This document shows, piece after piece, positions 55,752 to 64,000 of a DNA stretch of 64,000 nucleotides (its first letter is position 1; each line of letters begins with the position of its first letter). The notes beneath the pieces are model-generated. The model did not search any database and was not told where the DNA came from. It saw only the letters and a list, made by a program, of their open reading frames with translations. The DNA is from Methanosarcina barkeri MS (lineage in GTDB: Archaea > Halobacteriota > Methanosarcinia > Methanosarcinales > Methanosarcinaceae), in the NCBI RefSeq assembly GCF_000970025.1, contig NZ_CP009528.1, positions 2,095,168-2,159,167 on the forward strand. Direction: 5' to 3'. The position numbers and the translations under genes are program-made.

Positions 55752-57030
55752 GAGAATCTCAAATTAGCTTTTAAAATCTCAAATCTAATTTGATACTCAC
55801 TTTTTTAAAAGTATCTCCCAAACGAATTCTTATCCTCAACTTTATTTTGCATTTCTGTCAACACCAGTAGTTGATATGCTATGAAACTCAATAGAGAGTA
55901 GAGTTTTCTACTCTGATTTCTCACTCTTCTGATATCGAACTTTACTGTACCTTTAATATGTCCATGTATCTTTTCACATTCAGCTCTCTTTTTATACTGA
56001 TCATCAAAAGTCTCATCTCTGATATTTTGGTTTCTTAGGTACATTCCTACCTGTTCTTTCCTTCCAATTTCATATAGAAATCTGAGTTTGTTTTCCATTG
56101 GTGCATGAATATCTCCACCGAGTTTCCACTTTTTATTCACCCAGTGATCGATTCGTTCCTCTTCACCTTCTTGATTGATTACTGCATTTGAAGCGTAGGA
56201 AATAATCGGTTTTGCGTTCAGATTATACCAAATATCAGAATGATTGAGGAATGAATCATAACCTCCGTCAGCAGAATAAAATTCCAGATTAGCGTTCATG
56301 TTCTTTAGAGCCTCAATATGATCGATAAGTTCTGGAGAGTCACCAGAAAGTCCTTTTGTATGAGTCATGAAAATTGGGTAAGTTCCAACCATTGTAATAT
56401 GTGCCTTATCCATTTTGCATTCATAATGAGGATTATAATCAGCATGTTTGTCGTATCTTGAAGCTTCAAGTGGAGTGGAATCAATTTTTGCTTCCTTTTC
56501 CTGAGAAAGTTTGAGAATTTTCTCACCTATAAGCATCATTATCTCATTGACTCCTTTTTCTCCAAGTCTATACTTCATAAAATGATGAAGGGTTCCACCT
56601 GAAGGAAGTTTAATCTGGCCATTTTCATCATAAAAAGAAAGCAGGATAGCTTCTTCGTCTGTTAAGGAAGAAATGGTTTTATCATATGAGAGTTGCCTGA
56701 AACACTTCACAACAAACAGTTTTATCATAGAAGAAACACTGTACTTAAAGTGCCAACTTTTGTTGGTGTAAAAAGTACGTTCGACGTGCTTTGCAATATC
56801 GTCAATGCAAAGAAAGTACAGGAATTGGCAAATTGAAGTACTTTCTCTGCTCAAATAATTATCGAAGGAGTCCTCGAAGAGGACTCCTTTGTATAACATA
56901 CTGTTTTTTGACATGAGAAAGGCATAGAAGGTATTGTTTTAAGTTGCCACTACCAAACAGAGACAAGTGCTATCAGAGTTAGTGGAAAAAAGAATAAGTT
57001 TTTAAGTCAAAATTCTAATTTGAGAGCCTC
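55752..57030 (-). mobile_element. Insertion sequence, copy 2 (1279 bp), inverted relative to copy 1
   Basis: Same length and ends as copy 1: GAGAATCTCAAATTAG at 55752 and the complement of GAGGCTCTCAAATTAG ending at 57030. It is flanked by a 5-bp target duplication, TAGAA, at 55747-55751 and 57031-57035. The right edge lies 41 bp before the start codon of the Yip1-like gene, so it may alter that gene's promoter. Confidence 0.95.
55805..56914 (-). CDS. IS4/IS5-type DDE transposase (copy 2)
   Basis: 369 residues, identical to the copy at 29961-31070 except for D instead of E in the SLT(D/E)EEA segment as far as I can see. Catalytic blocks are [21 protein letters not shown] and [10 protein letters not shown]. 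The start and its GGAGTCCTC/GAGGACTCC inverted repeat are conserved. Near-identity with intact ends on both copies indicates recent transposition. Confidence 0.93.
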   Translation of the reverse strand: MSKNSMLYKGVLFEDSFDNYLSRESTSICQFLYFLCIDDIAKHVERTFYTNKSWHFKYSVSSMIKLFVVKCFRQLSYDKTISSLTDEEAILLSFYDENGQIKLPSGGTLHHFMKYRLGEKGVNEIMMLIGEKILKLSQEKEAKIDSTPLEASRYDKHADYNPHYECKMDKAHITMVGTYPIFMTHTKGLSGDSPELIDHIEALKNMNANLEFYSADGGYDSFLNHSDIWYNLNAKPIISYASNAVINQEGEEERIDHWVNKKWKLGGDIHAPMENKLRFLYEIGRKEQVGMYLRNQNIRDETFDDQYKKRAECEKIHGHIKGTVKFDIRRVRNQSRKLYSLLSFIAYQLLVLTEMQNKVEDKNSFGRYF

Positions 57031-57071
57031 TAGAAAATTTAATTTATGTGCGTAAACATTTAAAATAATGT

Positions 57072-57602
57072 ATGAGTGTTTCCATGAATTATTTTACTGC
57101 ATTTATGGATGTGTTGCTGAAACCTTCAGAATTCTTCAGAAAAATTTCCCCTGAGAATAATTTTATTCATGCTTTGATTTTCAGCATAGTATTTCTGTTA
57201 ATTACAACATTGGTAGGAGACTTTTTTGAAACTATATACATAATTGAAGAATTGACAATTCCCGGAACGATCTTTTTTACAGAAATGCTACACCTTTTGG
57301 TTATTAATGCATCTTTTACAATGGGTAATATTATCTCATTTAAACTGCTAGGAGGTGAAGGAAGTTATAAAGACACCTTCATTATAATGGCCTACTCAAC
57401 TGCGGTTATGCCTATAGAATATTTACCAATGTCTCCGATAAATATACTGATGGGTATTTACTGGGTACATATTTGCAGCCGGGGAGGACAGTTTGTTCAT
57501 AACTTGAGCTATTGGAAGTCATTCTTTACTGTATTGGCAGGGTCATTTGTCTTTTCGTTTCTGTTCGATTTCACAATAATTGGCTTCTTTTATGCTTTAT
57601 GA
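57072..57602 (+). CDS. Yip1 domain-like membrane protein
   Basis: 176 residues. A short N-terminus with the motif FMDVLLKPSEFFRKISPENN is followed by about five hydrophobic helices (ALIFSIVFLLITTLVG, VINASFTMGNIISFKLLG, DTFIIMAYSTAVMPIEYLPM, ILMGIYWVHICSR, FTVLAGSFVFSFLFDFTIIG). The KPxxFF...A....FSI opening and the central GG..SYKDTFIIMAYS segment are typical of prokaryotic Yip1-like proteins, whose function is unknown. The ATG lies 41 bp right of an insertion sequence, and no ribosome binding site is obvious (possible leaderless transcript). Confidence 0.8.
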   Translation: MSVSMNYFTAFMDVLLKPSEFFRKISPENNFIHALIFSIVFLLITTLVGDFFETIYIIEELTIPGTIFFTEMLHLLVINASFTMGNIISFKLLGGEGSYKDTFIIMAYSTAVMPIEYLPMSPINILMGIYWVHICSRGGQFVHNLSYWKSFFTVLAGSFVFSFLFDFTIIGFFYAL

Positions 57603-58124
57603 AACCGAAATTCATCGAATCTCCACGTTCTATTCTTCAATTGTCAGAACTCATCCTGTTTTATGCATGTAAAAAAATTTGAAAAATACAGGTATATCGA
57701 AACAACCAGAAATTTCACTCAATTTTTAACCTTACATTGCTATTTCACATTTATAAAAAGTAGTGAAATGCCAACGAAAGCTATATGAATAAACTTTTAG
57801 ATCCGCAGCACAAGGTTTCTAATAATTCCAAAAAATTATACCTTTCGATACCTAATCCCTCAAATAAATCAACCCAAAAAATTCGTCTCCAAAAATAAGT
57901 CCACCGCCCGGCTTCCCTCCGAATAAAAAGCCCACCGCCGGAAATTTCATAAACGTTTTCACTCCTGCGGAATCTCGTTGATTTTTGTCAGAAATAGTTG
58001 GCTCTGGATAAAAAATCCGCAAAAAAATAGGTTGAGGTGTGGTAACTGACTGAAACTTAACGTAAAAAATTATGAACAGCTATGACAAAAAATGGAAGAT
58101 AAATGACAAAATAATGCCATTTCA
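57603..58124. other. Gene-free spacer with a dispersed repeat
   Basis: No gene. The segment 57893-57952 (AAAATAAGTCCACCGCCCGG, CTCCG, AAAAAGCCCACCGCCGGAAA) has a partner at 58862-58916, so the chagasin-like gene is bracketed by the two copies. Confidence 0.5.
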
Positions 58125-58439
58125 TTACTCTACTATAACAAACCGTTGTTGCATAGGATTAGGTTCCAATATATCCAGAGGATGAGAGAACTTTACGCTA
58201 TGGAAAATAATTGGGCCTTCACCTTTCTCGACTGCAACAAACTTGAACTTGCTGGTTCCACCTTTTCCTGTCATGACAGGTTCATCGGGTATGTACGTTG
58301 ACTCTACAAAGTAAACACAATCTGGCATCTTTGACAGTAAGCAGTTGTAGCCCGTAGAAGAAGGATTCGACGGTATTGAAATTTCGAATATATCTCCAAC
58401 TTTCGCATTTATAGGTGGCAATACTTCTAATTCTTGCAT
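58125..58439 (-). CDS. Chagasin-type (I42) cysteine protease inhibitor-like protein
   Basis: 104 residues. The three inhibitor loops are visible: NPSSTGY (consensus NPTTGY) at about 26-32, GKGGTSKFKF (GxGG) at about 58-67, and a worn third loop SHPLD in place of RPW. Chagasin-like proteins inhibit papain-family cysteine proteases. There is no signal peptide, so it would act inside the cell, unless the N-terminus is truncated. A strong ribosome binding site, AAAGGAGGAATC, lies just before ATG 58439. Monocistronic. Confidence 0.85.
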   Translation of the reverse strand: MQELEVLPPINAKVGDIFEISIPSNPSSTGYNCLLSKMPDCVYFVESTYIPDEPVMTGKGGTSKFKFVAVEKGEGPIIFHSVKFSHPLDILEPNPMQQRFVIVE

Positions 58440-58948
58440 TCTTTGATTCCTCCTTTATATCAACTCTCTCACCATTTTTCTGAAAATTTCTGTGTATAGT
58501 AGTACTTTAAACAATTTATTTAAGTGATTGAGTTATACGTTAGAATGTTGGTTCAAGTATATACAACTTCCTAACTTTGTATATCATATTATTATGTAAA
58601 TAATAATATTTGATACTCCTTACGAAAAACAGTATAAGTCTGTTATGGAAAATTAGTCTCAAGTATTCCAGAATTTCTCTTTATTCGTTCTGTGATTTTT
58701 TTGTGATTTTTTCTGTTATCCGTCTGTGAGCTCAACTATTGTATAGCAGCTTTTTTTACGAAAAATCAAAACTTAAATTGACTAAATAGTAAAAATTCTA
58801 AAAACTGTACCTCCTGGTACTCATTGTTTTAAAAATATCTATTCAAAAAATCCAACCTTAAAAATAAGTCTACCATCCGGCTCTCCTCCGGAAAAAAAGC
58901 CTGCCGCCGGAAACAAATCTCCAAAAATCATGATTCTAGCAGCAGTTT
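58440..58948. other. Gene-free spacer with second copy of a dispersed repeat
   Basis: No gene. It contains the repeat partner at 58862-58916 (AAAATAAGTCTACCATCCGG, TCCGG, AAAAAGCCTGCCGCCGGAAA). AT-rich near the chagasin-like gene, where its promoter should lie. Confidence 0.45.
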
Positions 58949-58974
58949 GAGTGAAGAATCATAGTTCTTCACTC
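58949..58974 (-). terminator. Hairpin downstream of gyrA
   Basis: A perfect 10-bp stem GAGTGAAGAA/TTCTTCACTC with a 6-base loop, about 45 bp past the gyrA stop codon. It could end the gyrBA transcript or stabilise its 3' end. No long T-run follows on the minus strand. Confidence 0.5.
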
Positions 58975-58983
58975 GAGTGTGTT

Positions 58984-59049
58984 ATTCAGTCTTCTTCATT
59001 TTCTTCTACTTCATACATTCAGTCTTCTTCATTTTCTTCTACTTCATCC
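58984..59049. repeat. 33-bp tandem duplication across the gyrA stop codon
   Basis: Units 58984-59016 and 59017-59049 match in 32 of 33 positions. The right unit encodes the last residues (DEVEENEED) and stop of gyrase subunit A; the left unit repeats the same sequence just after the stop. Confidence 0.93.
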
Positions 59050-61868
59050 TCTTCTGCTTCATCCTCTCCTATTTCTTTGGTTTCCTCGGTTTCTTCGGCT
59101 TCGCTAGAAGCTTCAAAGTCTTCTAATTCGTCAAACTCATCGCGATCTTCGGCTTCGCCCTCCGGAACCTCGGCTTCATCTTCGGCTCCAGTTGCTTCTA
59201 TGGTTTCTTTACCTTTGAAAGCTGTGAGTTTCAGATTCTTTTCGGCTTTTCCGTTTTGAATTCTTGCTACACCTGCGACTTTGTCGCCGAGTTTAAGATT
59301 AATGATCCTTACGCCCTGGGTGTTTCTGCCCTGGATTGAGATATCTTTCGCAGGGATACGGATAATGATGCCGTCGGCACTGGTAAAGATAAGTTCATCG
59401 TCATCGGCTACGGACCGGACTCTTGAGACCGGACCGTTCCTCTCGTTGGTAATGATTGTTATCACGCCTTTTCCGCCGCGGCGGTGCGCAGGGTACTGGG
59501 AGTACTCGGTTCTCTTGCCAAAGCCGTTTTCAGTTACGGTCAGGAGGGTCGTGGTTTCATCGACAATGTCCAGACTGACAACCTCGTCGTCCGGGCCGTC
59601 AAGAGCCATACCCCTGACCCCTCTTGCAGTTCGGCCCATAGGACGGACATCTTCTTCAGAAAAGCGAATAGCTTTACCTTTCTTTGAAACCATCAGGACT
59701 TCCTTTTTCCCGTTGGTAAGGAGAACTCTTACGAGCTCGTCATCTTCATCAAGGGTGACCGCAATTATGCCTGATTTCCTCGGGTTCTTGAATTCCGATA
59801 GAGGAGTCTTTTTGATTGTGCCTGCCCTTGTTGCCATGAGCAGGTAGTGATTTTCGTCAAACTCCTTGACCGGGATCATTGCATTAATTGTTTCGCCTTC
59901 CTTAAGCTCCAGAAGGTTTACTATGGCTTTGCCTCTGGACTGCCGTGAACCTTCAGGGATCTCATATACTTTTTCCCAGTAGATCCTGCCAAGGTTTGTG
60001 AAGAAAAGGATATAGTTATGGGTTGAGGAAATGAAGAGATTTTCCACGAAGTCTTCTTCCTTCATTTCCATGCCGATTATACCCCTGCCTCCACGGCGCT
60101 GCATAGTGTAAGTCCTGAGTGGGATACGCTTTATGTAGCCTCCATTAGTAATCGTGACAACAACTTCTTCTTCATGAATCAGATCCTCTTCTCTAACTTC
60201 GGCAGCAGACTGCACGATTTTTGTTCTGCGAGCATCTCCATACTTTTCCTTGAGCTCCAGAAGTTCATTTCTGATTATTTCGTACTTGAGTTCATCACTC
60301 TCAAGGATTTCCCTAAGTTCACCTATCAGCTTTACAAGCCCTTCCAGCTCCTCAAGCACCTTCTGGGTTTCAAGTCCTGTCAGGCGCTGCAGGCGCATAT
60401 CAAGGATAGCCTTTGACTGAATCTCATCAAGGGAAAAATTCTCCATTAAACCCTGCTTTGCTTCATCAGCATTTGCCGAACCCTTTATCAGAGCGACAAC
60501 TTCGTCGATATTATCAAGGGCAATCTTGAGCCCGTCAAGGATATGAGCTCTCTCCTCGCTCTTCTTGAGGCCATAAAGGGTTCTCTTCTGGATAATTTCC
60601 ATCCTGTATTCAAGATAGATCTCAAGAAGTTCCTTCAGGTTTAGCTCTTTTGGTTTTCCGTCAACAAGAGCCAGATTGATTACCCCAAAAGTGGTCTCCA
60701 TTTGAGTATGCTTATAAAGCTGGTTTAAAACAACCTTTGGGTTTGTACCTCGAGAAAGCTCGATAACTACCCTGATTCCTTCCCTGTCAGACTCGTCACG
60801 AAGGTCGGAAATTCCCATGATTATCTTATCCCGAACTAGCTGAGCAATATTTTCAATCATCCTGGCTTTGTTTACCTGATAAGGAAGCTCGGTTACGATA
60901 ATTCGCTGTCTGTCTTTTTTAAACTCCTGAATCTCGGCAACTGCCCTTATTTTTAAAGCCCCTCTTCCGGTCATATAAGCCGATTTTATACCTGCTGTCC
61001 CAAGAATATGAGCACCTGTAGGAAAATCCGGCCCTTTGATTACGGTCATGAGCTCAGGAATCGTGATGTCAGGATTTTCAATAAGCATAAGAATGCCGTC
61101 AATGACCTCCACGATGTTATGAGGGGCCATGTTTGTTGCCATCCCTACTGCAATACCTGTGGACCCATTTACAAGAAGGTTCGGAAGTTTTGCAGGAAGG
61201 ACTTCAGGCTCTTCCATTGACCCGTCGTAATTTGGCATGAAGGGAACTGTTTCCTTGTCGATGTCTACCAGCATCTCTTCTGCGATTTTGTCCATACGGA
61301 CTTCAGTGTAACGCATGGCAGCAGCCGAGTCACCATCTATTGACCCGAAGTTTCCCTGCCCGTCAATTAAAGGATAACGAAGGGAGAAATCCTGGACCAT
61401 ACGCACAATAGTGTCATAGACTGCAGTATCCCCGTGAGGGTGATATTTACCGAGAACGTCTCCCACCACACGGGCTGACTTCTTGTAAGGCTTGTCATGC
61501 GTGATCCCTGCCTCTTTCATGGCAAAAAGGACCCTGCGGTGAACTGGTTTCAAGCCATCCCTTGCATCGGGAAGAGCTCTTCCAACGATCACACTCATCG
61601 CATAGTTAATGTAAGAGCGTTTCATCTCATTTTCGATAAGAATGGTAGTAACCCCACTCTGACCTGGCTCCATACCTTTGTCTTCGGGATCATCTGAAGC
61701 AGGGTCGGACACGTTTAATTCCAGTTTTTTGCCCGAGTCTTCCAGTGTAAGGGGGGCCGAAACGTCCTCATTTTTCATCCTTTCATCTTTCTCTTCGGGG
61801 ATAAGGGTAGACTGATAAGATTTTTTCAATTCATCTTCGAGTTTCTTCTCATCTTCATATTTTGCCAT
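59019..61868 (-). CDS. gyrA: DNA gyrase subunit A
   Basis: 949 residues, longer than the usual 800-880. It cuts and passes DNA with GyrB to introduce negative supercoils. The breakage-reunion domain starts near residue 75 ([20 protein letters not shown]), with [20 protein letters not shown] (Thr where many bacteria have Ser83) and the active tyrosine Y187 in [10 protein letters not shown]. The C-terminal pinwheel has the GyrA box QRRGGRG at 590-596. Two additions stand out: a charged N-terminal extension of about 75 residues ([26 protein letters not shown]) and a strongly acidic tail of about 60 residues. Acidic tails can tune supercoiling activity in other gyrases. It starts 12 bp after gyrB, with AAGGTGG upstream, so the two are one operon. 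Confidence 0.97.
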   Translation of the reverse strand: MAKYEDEKKLEDELKKSYQSTLIPEEKDERMKNEDVSAPLTLEDSGKKLELNVSDPASDDPEDKGMEPGQSGVTTILIENEMKRSYINYAMSVIVGRALPDARDGLKPVHRRVLFAMKEAGITHDKPYKKSARVVGDVLGKYHPHGDTAVYDTIVRMVQDFSLRYPLIDGQGNFGSIDGDSAAAMRYTEVRMDKIAEEMLVDIDKETVPFMPNYDGSMEEPEVLPAKLPNLLVNGSTGIAVGMATNMAPHNIVEVIDGILMLIENPDITIPELMTVIKGPDFPTGAHILGTAGIKSAYMTGRGALKIRAVAEIQEFKKDRQRIIVTELPYQVNKARMIENIAQLVRDKIIMGISDLRDESDREGIRVVIELSRGTNPKVVLNQLYKHTQMETTFGVINLALVDGKPKELNLKELLEIYLEYRMEIIQKRTLYGLKKSEERAHILDGLKIALDNIDEVVALIKGSANADEAKQGLMENFSLDEIQSKAILDMRLQRLTGLETQKVLEELEGLVKLIGELREILESDELKYEIIRNELLELKEKYGDARRTKIVQSAAEVREEDLIHEEEVVVTITNGGYIKRIPLRTYTMQRRGGRGIIGMEMKEEDFVENLFISSTHNYILFFTNLGRIYWEKVYEIPEGSRQSRGKAIVNLLELKEGETINAMIPVKEFDENHYLLMATRAGTIKKTPLSEFKNPRKSGIIAVTLDEDDELVRVLLTNGKKEVLMVSKKGKAIRFSEEDVRPMGRTARGVRGMALDGPDDEVVSLDIVDETTTLLTVTENGFGKRTEYSQYPAHRRGGKGVITIITNERNGPVSRVRSVADDDELIFTSADGIIIRIPAKDISIQGRNTQGVRIINLKLGDKVAGVARIQNGKAEKNLKLTAFKGKETIEATGAEDEAEVPEGEAEDRDEFDELEDFEASSEAEETEETKEIGEDEAEEDEVEENEED

Positions 61869-61879
61869 TTTTAGCCACC

Positions 61880-64000
<2,121 letters not shown>

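Noticed and set aside
59281-59847. 188-codon + strand ORF over gyrA
   Set aside because: Antisense shadow of a well-conserved gyrA segment; no family resemblance.

Overview
The window looks like chromosomal DNA of a methanogenic archaeon of the genus Methanosarcina. The evidence is AT-rich DNA with very long intergenic regions, secreted proteins built from PKD, NosD-type beta-helix and PQQ-like propeller modules, DUF1638 and DUF2173 proteins, a ferredoxin-tailed aldo/keto reductase, a bacterial-type gyrBA pair, and many decayed transposases and histidine kinases. The genus is inferred from gene content; no rRNA or tRNA gene is visible.

Layout. 1-3.2 kb: a secreted beta-helix gene cut by the window edge, an aldo/keto reductase and a flavoredoxin-like protein. 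3.7-10 kb: a split two-ORF locus, transposase remnants (IS1-like and ISH3/IS4-like), a protease-like ORF with an in-frame TAG, DUF2173, minisatellites and a kinase relic. 10.3-15.5 kb: a 911-aa DUF2254-like membrane protein and a site-2 protease, with two MITE-like elements, one of which forms the 3' end of a zinc-ribbon ORF. 15.9-20.7 kb: alpha-glucan phosphorylase and a tandem duplication of a PAS-GAF gene. 21-28 kb: two FMN-binding split-barrel proteins, a fasciclin lipoprotein gene with a nonsense codon, a methyltransferase, DUF1638, a kinase relic and a second beta-helix protein. 28.4-35.4 kb: a GNAT enzyme, a pentapeptide-repeat gene split by an insertion sequence, duplicated 4-TM proteins, a second pentapeptide protein and a maltose-acetyltransferase-like enzyme.

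35.6-53 kb is the most distinctive block: a secreted, membrane-anchored CobN-like protein (1559 aa), a secreted propeller protein, a DUF4430 (transcobalamin-like) protein and a 2183-aa NosD/PQQ/PKD protein, separated by 0.6-2 kb gene-free spacers. Two of these spacers carry copies of the same structured, RNA-like element with compensatory base changes. 53.8-57.6 kb: a GDSL lipoprotein, an IS66 relic, the second copy of the insertion sequence (inverted) and a Yip1-like membrane protein. 58-64 kb: a chagasin-type inhibitor and gyrB-gyrA.

The window is dominated by cell-surface and sensory accessory genes. It shows heavy genome remodelling: eight or more short-period tandem arrays, gene duplications, two near-identical 1279-bp IS copies with intact 5-bp target duplications, and several recently broken genes. 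The housekeeping anchors are gyrBA and perhaps the glycogen phosphorylase.
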